Shown piece after piece: positions 8,046 through 15,968 of a stretch of 34,974 bases of DNA (the stretch's first letter is position 1; each line of letters starts with the position of its first letter). Source of the stretch: Syntrophomonas sp. UBA4911 (lineage in GTDB: Bacteria > Bacillota > Syntrophomonadia > Syntrophomonadales > Syntrophomonadaceae); NCBI GenBank assembly GCA_002398105.1, contig DHCD01000066.1:2304-37277 (forward strand), written 5' to 3'. The position numbers were made by a program, and so were the translations under genes. Under the pieces are notes generated by a model. The model had not been told where the DNA came from, made no database searches, and saw nothing but the letters and a program-made list of their open reading frames with translations.

Positions 8046-8393
8046 ATGATCAAACGAGGTGAAATTTATTTTGCCCAGCTAAATCCGGTGGTGGGCTCGG
8101 AACAGGGAGGTATCCGTCCGGTTCTGGTGGTTCAGAACGATATTGGCAACCAGTATAGTCCAACCACGATTATACTGGCCATAACCTCCCAGATTAACAA
8201 AGCCAAATTGCCTACCCATGTAGAAATTGATGCTGTTACTTACGGACTGGAAAAAGATTCCGTAATACTGGCGGAACAGATCAGAACCATTGACAAGAGC
8301 CGGCTGAAACAGCGTATAGCAGTTTTAAGAGATGAGACCATGTTAAAGGTTGATAAGGCCCTTATTATCAGTTTGGGGCTGGAGGAAATATAG
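8046..8393 (+). CDS. mazF: MazF/EndoA-type mRNA interferase toxin
   Basis: This is a PemK/MazF-family endoribonuclease expected to cut single-stranded mRNA at short motifs. It shows the family opening MIKRGEIYFAQLNPVVGSEQ then GGIRPVLVVQND, with TTIILAITSQ and the later VILAEQIRTIDKSRL strand (about 75-90). The 115 residues are typical, and the key Arg and Ser/Thr positions of the fold (GIRPVL, ITSQ) are intact, so it should be active. ATG at 8046 sits nine bases after GGAGTGA and matches the length of relatives; GTG at 8034 is the alternative. The cut site cannot be predicted from the sequence alone. Confidence 0.93.
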   Translation: MIKRGEIYFAQLNPVVGSEQGGIRPVLVVQNDIGNQYSPTTIILAITSQINKAKLPTHVEIDAVTYGLEKDSVILAEQIRTIDKSRLKQRIAVLRDETMLKVDKALIISLGLEEI

Positions 8394-8425
8394 TTACATA
8401 ACAACGCTGAAGTGTTGGAGGAGCT

Positions 8426-8459
8426 AGGGATTGGGACCCCCCCAGTCCCTTTATTTTTT
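8426..8459 (+). terminator. Probable terminator after mazF
   Basis: AGGGATT (8426-8432) can pair with AGTCCCT (8444-8450) through one G-U, or alternatively GGGAC (8433-8437) with GTCCC (8445-8449). Either stem is followed by TTATTTTTT. A second, weaker GGGGCT/AGCCCC hairpin lies at 8486-8510. Confidence 0.55.
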
Positions 8460-8600
8460 GCCTGCCATCGCTGATAAAGGACGGTGGGGCTCAATTAGGA
8501 ACATAGCCCCGGCATTCCTTTATTTGTCATTCCCCTTGGCCGTAAATTATGACTTCCCCCATGCATACATTTTATAAAGTTCAGATGAGGAGGAGATTTT

Positions 8601-9296
8601 TTGCGGCCATTGATAGGAATTTGCAGCAACTACGATATGGATATCAAGGAGTACTGCCTGAGTGATTTTTACGTGGATGCTCTTTACCGGGCGGGAGCGA
8701 GTGCTGTTTTGCTGCCGCCAATTGAAGACCTGAACCTATTGGAGCCCTACCTGCAGATATGTAATGGTTATGTATTTCCGGGGGGAGGGGACGTGGATCC
8801 CTTTCATTGGGGGGAATTGCCCCAGTGGGGATTGGGGGAAATAAATCCCCGCCGGGATTATTTTGAATTGAAGCTGGCAGAACTGGTAATGGACCGCAGA
8901 TTACCTGTTCTGGGGATTTGCCGGGGATGCCAGATTCTGAACGTAGCTGCCCGGGGGAGTCTGATGCAGGATATCAGTTCCCCCCTTAAACATCAGCAAG
9001 AGGCCCCCAGAGAGTATCCTTTTCATGATATAACCATTAAACCGGGAACCCTCTTGGCCAAAATTTTGGATAAGGCTGAGATCAGGGTCAACAGCTTTCA
9101 TCATCAGGCCATTGAGCGGCCGGGACGGGGTATGCGGATCAGTGCCTTGGCTCCGGATGGTATAATAGAAGCGGTTGAAAGTGCTGAAGCTCCGTTTATC
9201 CTGGGGGTGCAATGGCACCCCGAATGTATGCGGGATAAAGCTTCCGATCAGCTTTTCCGGGCTTTGGTGCAGGCGGCTCAAACAGCGGGTAATTAA
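8601..9296 (+). CDS. Gamma-glutamyl hydrolase-type class I glutamine amidotransferase (peptidase C26)
   Basis: This is a hydrolase of the PuuD/peptidase C26 family, which usually cleaves gamma-glutamyl amides such as gamma-glutamyl-GABA or related compounds. The triad is readable: the nucleophile elbow LGICRGCQILN (first Cys), then GVQWHPE with the catalytic His and Glu. YVFPGGGDVDP and NSFHHQAIERPG are family markers. The start is TTG at 8601 with AGGAGG (8589-8594) just upstream, giving 231 residues, the normal length. There is no synthetase or transporter beside it, so the substrate is open. The amidohydrolase follows after 78 bases and may be in the same transcript, although no shared pathway is evident. 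Confidence 0.88.
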   Translation: MRPLIGICSNYDMDIKEYCLSDFYVDALYRAGASAVLLPPIEDLNLLEPYLQICNGYVFPGGGDVDPFHWGELPQWGLGEINPRRDYFELKLAELVMDRRLPVLGICRGCQILNVAARGSLMQDISSPLKHQQEAPREYPFHDITIKPGTLLAKILDKAEIRVNSFHHQAIERPGRGMRISALAPDGIIEAVESAEAPFILGVQWHPECMRDKASDQLFRALVQAAQTAGN

Positions 9297-9374
9297 CAGG
9301 CAGATAATACCGGGCTTCAGATAGAACCGCAACCTGGTGGAATTCATAAAATATTGGTGTGGAGGAGAGATGAC

Positions 9375-10511
9375 ATGATAGCAATCAAAGGCGGCAGGGT
9401 ACTTACTATGGGGGAAGCCGGAAATCTGGATGAAGGCATCATACTGGTAGAAGGTGAGATCATTCGAGCCGTGGGAAAAGATGTGGTGATTCCCGCAAAC
9501 TGCCCGACCATAGATGCCGGCGGTAAGTATATATGTCCAGGATTTATTGATGGCCATACTCATATTGGTTTGGAGGAAGAAATTTACCGGGTAGAAGGTG
9601 ATGATGTCAACGAGACCAGTGATCCCCTTACTCCACAATTAAGAGCGCTTGATGGCATAAACTTTTCCGATTTGGCTTTTGCCGACGCTCTGCGAGGCGG
9701 TGTTACCCGCTCCCTGTGCATGCCCGGCAGCGCCAATATAATTGGGGGTCAGGCGGTATTCCTGAAACACCTGGCACCATCTTTGCCGGAAATGATTTAT
9801 CGGCAGCCCTGGGGTCTAAAAGCTGCTCTGGGGGAAAACCCCAAAAGGGTCTATGGGGCCCAGAAAAAGACTCCCCATACCCGTATGGCCAGTGCCAGTC
9901 TGTTGCGGGGGGCCCTTTACCATGCTCGCCAGGATATGGCTAAGGAAGAAGCGGAGATAAAAGACTATCCAAAGCAGGAAGTGCTGATAAGGGTTCTTAA
10001 AAAAGAACTGCCCTTATTGCTTCATGTACACCGGGCGGATGATATGCTTACCGCCTTGCGGATAAAGGACGAATTTGATGTAAACTTAATTATCCAGCAC
10101 GGTACCGAGGCTTTTCTCATTGCCGACGAACTGTTGAAAAGAGATGTACCCGTCTTCCTGGGACCTTTACTGGTAAACCGGGCCAAGGTGGAAATGAAGG
10201 AAGTGTCATTTAAAAACGCCGGTCTGCTGGCTGGGCAGGGGGTAAAGTTTGCTCTGATAACCGACCACCCGGTAGTACCCATAGAACACCTGCGGGTCTG
10301 CGCTGCTCTGGCGGTACGGGAGGGGCTGGATGAAGAATTGGCTTTGCGGGCTATAACCCTGGGGCCGGCGCAAATACTGGGCGTTGATAAAGAACTGGGA
10401 AGCATAGCAGCGGGAAAGCGGGCTGACCTGGCTATCTTCGACGCTCATCCCTTTGATTTCAGATCCCGGCTCAGTCTGGTTATGGTGGATGGCAAGATTT
10501 GGGGGGCTTAA
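9375..10511 (+). CDS. Amidohydrolase (imidazolonepropionase-like)
   Basis: This is a metal-dependent hydrolase of the amidohydrolase superfamily. It has the short beta-sandwich start (IAIKGGRVLTMGEAG), the metal-binding GFIDGHTHIGLEEE (His61 and His63), LLLHVHRADDML and LIIQHGTEAF with further metal histidines, ALITDHPVVP with the likely catalytic Asp, and the C-terminal GSIAAGKRADLAIFD that closes the sandwich. It resembles the uncharacterised group near imidazolonepropionase and dihydroorotase more than any named enzyme, so I give no substrate. ATG at 9375, eight bases after GGAGGA, gives 378 residues; a GTG at 9354 lies before the SD. A 63-residue gene begins one base after its stop. Confidence 0.88.
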   Translation: MIAIKGGRVLTMGEAGNLDEGIILVEGEIIRAVGKDVVIPANCPTIDAGGKYICPGFIDGHTHIGLEEEIYRVEGDDVNETSDPLTPQLRALDGINFSDLAFADALRGGVTRSLCMPGSANIIGGQAVFLKHLAPSLPEMIYRQPWGLKAALGENPKRVYGAQKKTPHTRMASASLLRGALYHARQDMAKEEAEIKDYPKQEVLIRVLKKELPLLLHVHRADDMLTALRIKDEFDVNLIIQHGTEAFLIADELLKRDVPVFLGPLLVNRAKVEMKEVSFKNAGLLAGQGVKFALITDHPVVPIEHLRVCAALAVREGLDEELALRAITLGPAQILGVDKELGSIAAGKRADLAIFDAHPFDFRSRLSLVMVDGKIWGA

Positions 10512-10512
10512 C

Positions 10513-10704
10513 TTGAACAAAGGCGATTTTTTTACCGTGTATCTTAACGGGGTAATGATGACTATATGTGTTCTGGGCTTTTACAATGAGGAGTACAGCG
10601 GGGAGGAAATGGCCATAATCGCGGTGGTGAACCAGGATAATATGGTCCATGTTCCTCTGGAAGACCTGGAAATACTCTTGCCTCGCAGCCGGTTTGTAAA
10701 CTAG
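10513..10704 (+). CDS. Small hypothetical protein
   Basis: I do not recognise this 63-residue protein. It begins at TTG 10513, six bases after a GGGGGG run in the last codons of the amidohydrolase and one base after that gene's stop, so translation is probably coupled. The sequence alternates hydrophobic stretches (FFTVYLNGVMMTICVLGFY, MAIIAVV) with an acidic middle (NEEYSGEE), suggesting a small beta-rich soluble domain rather than a membrane protein. There is no signal peptide and only one Cys. A role beside the amidohydrolase is possible, for example as a small partner, but nothing in the sequence shows it. Confidence 0.6.
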   Translation: MNKGDFFTVYLNGVMMTICVLGFYNEEYSGEEMAIIAVVNQDNMVHVPLEDLEILLPRSRFVN

Positions 10705-10907
10705 ATGGTATCCTTCATGAGGCTGCCTCTGTCAGTGATTGACGGGGCCTGAATTTTACCGGATGAAAATTATTACCAGGCTGCCAGTGAAAGTAATATC
10801 GAAATATTCCCTATTATTATATAGGCTGTCGCTTTTTCAGAGATTACTGCAAGAGAAAATGCCTTAAGGTCAGATATTTGAAAAAAGATTTAAAAGAGGT
10901 GATGTTA

Positions 10908-12263
10908 TTGCGACCCAAAAACATTTTAATATTGCTGGCGGTTATGTTCCTAACTCTGGGGCTGGCTGGAAATGTCAGGGCTGAGACTGGTCCCGGGATA
11001 AGGATTGACGGAGAACTGCATCAGGTGGAACCGCCTCCCCAGATTGTCGAGAACAGAGCCATGGTGCCGATCCGATTTGTTATTGAGGACGAAGCCCTCC
11101 AAGGCCAGGTATACTGGGACGAAAGCCTGCAAAAAGTGGCCATGGATGTCCGGGGCCAATACATAGAATTTTTTATCGGCGATAATGAGGCCAAAGTGGA
11201 CGGGCAGGTAAAGTATTTTGATGCCGCCCCTTACATATACGAGGATCGTACCTATATCCCGCTCCGTTTTCTGGCGGAAAATTTAGGCGCTGTAGTGGGC
11301 TGGAAGGCGGAGGAGCAGGAAGTAGTAATTGATTTCCAGTATCGTCCCGAGGTATTTGCTTATTATTATTATACCCGGGGATCAGAATTGCAGAAAAATC
11401 TGCATCTGTTTACCGATATTGCTTTTCGCTGGTTTCAAACCAACCCTGAAGGCGAGCTGTTTTACGAATACGAGGATGACTACGATCAGATTTTGCAAAT
11501 GGTGCGCCAGAAGGGGATCAGAACTCATGCCAGCGTCGTTTTGATGAATAAGGACCCGGTGCATCGTTTGCTTTCCAGCCCGAAAAGCCGGGCTTTACTG
11601 ATAGGTAATCTCCTGGATGAAGTGCAGAAAAGCAATTATGATGGGGTCAATATCGACTTTGAACTCATGGATTACCGGGATGCGAGCCTGTTTACCTCAT
11701 TCCTGCAGGAGCTTAAGACGGCTCTGGGAGACGACAAGATGCTGTCGGTGGCAGTTTATGCCCGTACGGGCAAGGAAACCTGGCTCACTCCCTACCAGTA
11801 TAAAAAAATTGGTCAGATAGCGGATCGGGTGGTGGTGATGGCCTACGATTACAGTTACACTACCTCCAAACCGGGACCGGTAGCTCCCTTGTGGTGGGTA
11901 AAAGAGACCGCCGACTTTATGATCAGCAATATGCCTCGGGAAAAAGTCCTCCTGGGGATGCCGACTTACGGCTACAATTGGTCTCCAGGCAGCAATGCGG
12001 TTACCGTGACCGCATCAAAACTGGCGGAGATTGAGAGCCGCTACGAAGTTGAGGAGTTCTTTGACCAGGACAGCATGAGTCCCTATTATATCTATTATGA
12101 TGAAAAGGGCGGGCGTCATGAAATCTGGATGGAAAATGAGCAGAGCCTGAATGAAAAATGGACCGTGGCTCTGGAAAATCGCCTGGGCGGCATATCCTTC
12201 TGGCGTATCGGTAATGGCTTCGACGACCTTTACCGGGTTCTTGATAAAAACCTCAGCCGGTAG
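10908..12263 (+). CDS. Secreted glycoside hydrolase family 18 protein with copper-amine-oxidase-like stalk domain
   Basis: This is an exported wall or chitin-type hydrolase. A signal peptide (residues 1-24, ILILLAVMFLTLGLAG core) is followed by a copper-amine-oxidase N-terminal-like stalk domain (about 28-143, with MVPIRFVIEDE and TYIPLRFLAENLGAVVGW). The GH18 barrel (about 148-451) carries YDGVNIDFELMDY, the DxxDxE-type motif with catalytic Glu252. VVVMAYDYSYT and LGMPTYGYNW are further barrel strands. Relatives with this layout include spore-cortex or germination hydrolases such as the YaaH/SleL group, although those usually carry LysM repeats, which are absent here. TTG at 10908 is chosen after AGAGGTGA; the frame opens at 10878 without a ribosome site. 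Confidence 0.88.
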   Translation: MRPKNILILLAVMFLTLGLAGNVRAETGPGIRIDGELHQVEPPPQIVENRAMVPIRFVIEDEALQGQVYWDESLQKVAMDVRGQYIEFFIGDNEAKVDGQVKYFDAAPYIYEDRTYIPLRFLAENLGAVVGWKAEEQEVVIDFQYRPEVFAYYYYTRGSELQKNLHLFTDIAFRWFQTNPEGELFYEYEDDYDQILQMVRQKGIRTHASVVLMNKDPVHRLLSSPKSRALLIGNLLDEVQKSNYDGVNIDFELMDYRDASLFTSFLQELKTALGDDKMLSVAVYARTGKETWLTPYQYKKIGQIADRVVVMAYDYSYTTSKPGPVAPLWWVKETADFMISNMPREKVLLGMPTYGYNWSPGSNAVTVTASKLAEIESRYEVEEFFDQDSMSPYYIYYDEKGGRHEIWMENEQSLNEKWTVALENRLGGISFWRIGNGFDDLYRVLDKNLSR

Positions 12264-12278
12264 CTGAACCGGTTTTGA

Positions 12279-12313
12279 AGCGGGTTGATTTTATTCAATC
12301 CGCTTTATTTTAT
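12279..12313 (+). terminator. Intrinsic terminator after the GH18 gene
   Basis: AGCGGGTTGA (12279-12288) pairs with TCAATCCGCT (12295-12304) with one G-U, and TTATTTTAT follows. Confidence 0.75.
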
Positions 12314-12437
12314 ACCGAAATCATTGCCTGTCTATGTTAAGCTGTGGTTAAATAAAAACCGATTCAGGTTTAGACCGCAGGCAAAATAAATGGAAGTTTA
12401 TCTGGAGAACGGTTAGAATTGAGCGGGAGGGGAGAAA

Positions 12438-13127
12438 ATGTCTATTGAACAGCCTGATTTATTTGGTCGGCCGGAAGTGCCGGAACCGTATCAGGAGGAG
12501 AACCGGGAAGACGAAAGACCGCTTTATCTTCCCTTTATTCCTGGAGTAAAATCGGAAGACGCTTTTTTAGAGCTGAAGAACCTGGCTGAACTGGAGCAAC
12601 GGGCCCGGCAATGTCAGCGCTGCCGTTTGAGAGAAGGCTGCCGACAGGTAGTATTTGGCGAGGGCAAGAGCAATGCCCGGTTGATGCTGGTGGGCGAGGG
12701 ACCGGGTATGGAAGAAGATCATCAGGGCAGACCCTTTGTGGGGCGAGCCGGGCAACTGCTGGACAAGATTTTGCAGGCGTCTCAGTTGCACCGGCCCGAG
12801 GTTTTTATAGCCAATGTGGTCAAATGCCGTCCTCCGGGGAACCGTCTGCCCAAACCGGATGAAGTTAAGGAATGCCGCAATTATTTGGAGGCTCAGATTC
12901 GTTTTATTAAACCGGAAATATTAGTATGTCTCGGATCGCTGGCCAGCCAGACGGTAATAGACCCCCGGGCCCGCATTACTGCCATAAGAGGCAAATGGCT
13001 GGCCCGGCAGGGTATTAAAATAATGGCCACCTTTCACCCCGCAGCCCTGCTGCGCAATGAGTCTTATAAAAGGCCGACCTGGGAAGACTTTAAGCAGATT
13101 CGGGACGAGTACTATAAGCTAGATTAA
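12438..13127 (+). CDS. Family 4 (type-4) uracil-DNA glycosylase
   Basis: This DNA-repair enzyme removes uracil arising from cytosine deamination. It is the iron-sulfur type found in thermophiles and many anaerobes. Cys59 and Cys62 (QCQRC), Cys130 and Cys146 have the arrangement of the [4Fe-4S] ligands. GEGPGMEEDHQGRPFVGRAG (87-106) holds the uracil-binding motif with the catalytic acidic position, and FHPAALLRN is the second active-site motif. A 50-residue N-terminal extension of low complexity precedes the Cys region. The ATG at 12438 has a strong SD (GGGAGGGG). It is followed after 26 bases by the t6A gene set, which is probably co-transcribed. Confidence 0.95.
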   Translation: MSIEQPDLFGRPEVPEPYQEENREDERPLYLPFIPGVKSEDAFLELKNLAELEQRARQCQRCRLREGCRQVVFGEGKSNARLMLVGEGPGMEEDHQGRPFVGRAGQLLDKILQASQLHRPEVFIANVVKCRPPGNRLPKPDEVKECRNYLEAQIRFIKPEILVCLGSLASQTVIDPRARITAIRGKWLARQGIKIMATFHPAALLRNESYKRPTWEDFKQIRDEYYKLD

Positions 13128-13153
13128 TGGAGATGCATTGAGGTGAAAACTAT

Positions 13154-13618
13154 TTGCTGATAACGGTACATAGCGAGGAAGAAATGATATCCTTGGGAGG
13201 ATTGCTGGCCCGGGTGCTGGAGAAGAATGATGTAGTATACCTGAGAGGTGAACTGGGAGCCGGGAAAACTACCCTGGTAAGGGGGATTGCACGCGGTCTG
13301 GGCTATGCCGGTAGAGTAACCAGCCCTACCTTTATCCTTATGAACGTCTACCCGGCTGATATAGACATATTCCATTTCGACTTTTATCGCCTGGAAGGAG
13401 GCGATTTGGGCGATCTGGGGCTGGAGGATTATCTGGAAAAAGAAGGCCTGAGCCTGATTGAGTGGCCCCAGGCCGGCGCTGCCATGCTCCCTGCCGAAGC
13501 CATGCTGATAAACATTGAACTGGTAGAAGGAGACTATGAACGCGAGCGGCTGGTCAGGTTAAGCGGTATAGGCGACCGTTATCAGGCTAAAGTGGAGGAA
13601 ATTAAGCGACTATGCTGA
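13154..13618 (+). CDS. tsaE: tRNA t6A biosynthesis ATPase TsaE
   Basis: TsaE is the P-loop ATPase that works with TsaB and TsaD to attach threonylcarbamoyl to A37 of ANN-decoding tRNAs. The Walker A motif GELGAGKTT is at 32-40, SPTFILMNVY (about 57-66) and FHFDFYRL (about 74-81) follow, and LIEWPQAGAAMLP is the late family motif. The 154 residues are usual. The start is TTG at 13154, eight bases after GAGGTGA (13139-13145). Its last seven bases overlap the start of tsaB, so the genes are translationally linked. Confidence 0.95.
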   Translation: MLITVHSEEEMISLGGLLARVLEKNDVVYLRGELGAGKTTLVRGIARGLGYAGRVTSPTFILMNVYPADIDIFHFDFYRLEGGDLGDLGLEDYLEKEGLSLIEWPQAGAAMLPAEAMLINIELVEGDYERERLVRLSGIGDRYQAKVEEIKRLC

Positions 13619-14328
13619 TACTGGCTATAGATAGCGCTACTCCGGTTGCCGGGGTGGCTTTGATGGATGACGGGAGACTCATCAAAGAGGAGTTCTCCAA
13701 TTATAAGAAAACTCATTCGGAAACCCTGATGCTGATGGTAGACCGGGTTTTGAACGAGTCTGAACGTACGCTGGACCAGGTTGATGCTTTGGCGGTAACT
13801 ACCGGTCCCGGGTCTTTTACCGGCTTAAGAATTGGTTTGGCGGCAGTCAAGGGATTGAGTATGGCTGCGGGTATACCGGTAGCAGGGGTATCTACCCTGG
13901 ACACGCTGGCCCACAACATTTGGGCCGGCGATGCTCTGGTCTGTCCCTTGCTGGATGCACGCAAGCAGGAAGTTTATTGCGGCTTCTATGATGTTGCCGG
14001 TAAACTGCCCTTGCCATTGCTGGAAGCCAGAGCCTGTGCACCGGAAGAATTCCTGGCCGATGCAGTCGAAGTGGCGGCAAAATATGGCAAGAACCGTATT
14101 ATTCTTCTGGGGGATGGCTATTATCCTTATACGGAGTTCTTTGCGGAAAAGCTGGGCCAACAATTGCTGATACCTCCTCCCCATCTAATGCTTCCCCGGG
14201 CTTCAGCACTGGGTGATCTGGGGGCAGACAAACTGGCTAAGGGGCAGGTGGAGGATATTATGCAATTGCGTCCCTCATATATACGTTTATCGGAAGCCGA
14301 ATATCGTTTGGGAAAAGGAGAGTTATAA
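13612..14328 (+). CDS. tsaB: tRNA t6A biosynthesis scaffold protein TsaB
   Basis: TsaB is an inactive relative of TsaD that forms the TsaB-TsaD heterodimer needed for t6A. The opening MLILAIDSATPVAGVAL and TTGPGSFTGLRIGLAAVKGLS (about 63-83) are diagnostic. PLLDARKQEVYCGFYD (about 113-128) is the next conserved block. It has 238 residues. ATG at 13612 lies 12 bases after GGAGGA, a long spacing, so coupling to tsaE probably helps. The stop shares one base with the rimI start. Confidence 0.95.
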   Translation: MLILAIDSATPVAGVALMDDGRLIKEEFSNYKKTHSETLMLMVDRVLNESERTLDQVDALAVTTGPGSFTGLRIGLAAVKGLSMAAGIPVAGVSTLDTLAHNIWAGDALVCPLLDARKQEVYCGFYDVAGKLPLPLLEARACAPEEFLADAVEVAAKYGKNRIILLGDGYYPYTEFFAEKLGQQLLIPPPHLMLPRASALGDLGADKLAKGQVEDIMQLRPSYIRLSEAEYRLGKGEL

Positions 14329-14816
14329 TGCTTAACCGCAACTTTATCTTGAGGAAGATGACCTCCCAGGATATAGATGAAGTTATGCAGATTGAAAAAC
14401 AATCTTTTACCCTGCCCTGGTCGCGGGAGTCGTATCTGGGAGAATTAAAAAACAACTTTGCCACTTACCTGGTATGTGATTACGAGGGAGAAATCGCCGG
14501 GTACGGCGGAATTTGGATAGTGTTTGAAGAGGCCCATATAACCAATGTAGCGGTTGGTTTAGACTTTCGTCAGGCCGGGATTGGGACTGCCCTGATGGAA
14601 GAATTGGAAAAAACGGCCCGGGATAAAAAGGCCCGGCGTATACTTTTGGAGGTTCGTCCTTCCAACCAGGCCGCCCTGAAGATGTATCGCAACCTGGACT
14701 ATGTCCCTACCGGATTGCGGAAAAAATACTACTCTGATAACAATGAAGATGCTATTATAATGACTAAATTGCTGTTTAATAACGGAAAAGGTGAGATAGA
14801 TTGCACGATGTATTAA
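14328..14816 (+). CDS. rimI: Ribosomal-protein-alanine N-acetyltransferase RimI
   Basis: This GNAT acetyltransferase is expected to acetylate the N-terminal alanine of ribosomal protein S18 or other proteins. The acetyl-CoA-binding motif is RQAGIGTALMEELE (about 85-98), and VRPSNQAALKMYRNLDYVPT (about 112-131) is the RimI-type motif ending in the Tyr that acts as general acid. The ATG overlaps the tsaB stop (TAATG), and the gene overlaps tsaD by 16 bases. The placement between tsaB and tsaD is standard in Firmicutes. Confidence 0.93.
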   Translation: MLNRNFILRKMTSQDIDEVMQIEKQSFTLPWSRESYLGELKNNFATYLVCDYEGEIAGYGGIWIVFEEAHITNVAVGLDFRQAGIGTALMEELEKTARDKKARRILLEVRPSNQAALKMYRNLDYVPTGLRKKYYSDNNEDAIIMTKLLFNNGKGEIDCTMY

Positions 14817-15829
14817 TTCTGGGTATAGAGACTTCCTGTGATGAGACGGCTGCCGCGGTGGTTAAAAACGGCCGGGAGATACTATCCGATGTGGTTAACT
14901 CCCAAATTGATATACACTCCCAATTCGGCGGGGTAGTGCCGGAAGTGGCGTCACGCAAACATATAGAGAATATAGGCTTGGTGGTAGATACCGCTTTTGA
15001 AAATGCAGGGCTGTCCTATAACGATATTGATGCGGTAGCCGTTACCAACCGGCCGGGTTTGATTGGAGCTTTGCTGGTGGGTCTATCATTTGCCAAGGCC
15101 TTTGCTTATGCGCTTAATCGCCCGCTACTGGCGGTCAACCATCTGGAGGGTCATATCTATGCCAATTTTCTGGAGCATTCCGCCATTGAACTTCCTGCTC
15201 TGTGTCTGGTGGTTTCAGGAGGCCATACCAGCCTGGTCTACATGCCCTCCATAGGAGAATATGAGCTGGTCGGCGAAACCCGAGATGATGCCGCCGGGGA
15301 GGCTTTTGACAAGGTGGCTCGTTTTTTAGGCCTGGGTTACCCGGGAGGACCGGCCATTCAAAAGGCCGCCCAAAAAGGTGAGCCCGGTAAGGTGATTCTG
15401 CCCCGGGTATTCCTGGATAGAAACGATTTTGAGTTCAGTTTCAGCGGTTTGAAAACAGCCGCCATGAACGAATGGAATAAGCTTAAACGAAAGGGACTGG
15501 CTAACGTAAATGATTTAGCGGCAGAGTTTCAGGCGGCTCTGGTGGAAGTACTGGTGGAAAAGACCATGCATGCTGCGGAACAATTCAAGGCCCGGTCAAT
15601 ACTGTTGGCGGGCGGAGTGGCAGCCAATCAGGAACTGCGAAATCTGATGAAAAAAAGAGGCCGGGAACAGGGACTGCCGGTATATTATCCTTCTTTGCAT
15701 TTATGCACCGATAATGCGGCTATGATTGCCGGCAATGCCCATATTAATTACATTAAAAACATTTATGCCCCCCTTAATGTCAATGCTTATCCTGGTCTGA
15801 TTGTCCCTGTGAAAAGTACCTGTGGATAA
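14801..15829 (+). CDS. tsaD: tRNA N6-adenosine threonylcarbamoyltransferase TsaD
   Basis: TsaD is the catalytic subunit that transfers threonylcarbamoyl from its adenylate to tRNA A37. GIETSCDETAAAVV opens the ASKHA fold. The metal-binding histidines are His114 and His118 in NHLEGHIYANF. VVSGGHTSLV and DDAAGEAFDKVARFLGLGYP are the nucleotide-site blocks, and SILLAGGVAANQELR is near the C-terminus. TTG at 14801, after AAGGTGAGA, gives 342 residues, close to the family norm. The codons for its last two residues and stop (Cys-Gly-stop, preceded by Thr) form the first DnaA box of the cluster that follows. Confidence 0.96.
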   Translation: MHDVLILGIETSCDETAAAVVKNGREILSDVVNSQIDIHSQFGGVVPEVASRKHIENIGLVVDTAFENAGLSYNDIDAVAVTNRPGLIGALLVGLSFAKAFAYALNRPLLAVNHLEGHIYANFLEHSAIELPALCLVVSGGHTSLVYMPSIGEYELVGETRDDAAGEAFDKVARFLGLGYPGGPAIQKAAQKGEPGKVILPRVFLDRNDFEFSFSGLKTAAMNEWNKLKRKGLANVNDLAAEFQAALVEVLVEKTMHAAEQFKARSILLAGGVAANQELRNLMKKRGREQGLPVYYPSLHLCTDNAAMIAGNAHINYIKNIYAPLNVNAYPGLIVPVKSTCG

Positions 15830-15945
15830 TGTGTATAAGTCTGTTGATAACTAATTTTCCGCATCCGGCAAATATAAAAATTAGCTGTGAAGTCCTAGCG
15901 TAAAATGTCGTTGCCTTAATATAGAACAAAGCTTCCTGTGGATAA
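15821..15945 (-). promoter_or_regulatory. Cluster of four DnaA-box-like sites
   Basis: Read on the minus strand, TTATCCACA occurs at 15821-15829 and 15937-15945, TTATACACA at 15830-15838 and TTATCAACA at 15842-15850. Three match the TTATNCACA consensus exactly and one differs by a single base. All point the same way, and the first two touch with a 9-base period. The cluster covers the end of tsaD and the gap before lgt. It may bind DnaA for titration or for control of lgt. No dnaA, dnaN or AT-rich unwinding region is beside it, so it is probably not oriC. Confidence 0.65.
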
Positions 15946-15968
15946 CCGGGAAGTAAGGAGTGATAAGA

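Noticed and set aside
8486..8510. GGGGCT/AGCCCC hairpin as a second terminator after mazF
   Set aside because: Six pairs, a long loop and no adjacent T run; the upstream hairpin is better.
8901..9638. Minus-strand frame of 245 codons
   Set aside because: It lies opposite the C26 hydrolase and the amidohydrolase start; composition is that of a shadow frame.
15821..15945. DnaA-box cluster as the chromosome origin
   Set aside because: No dnaA, dnaN, rpmH or gyr genes nearby and no clear AT-rich unwinding stretch; a secondary DnaA site is more likely.
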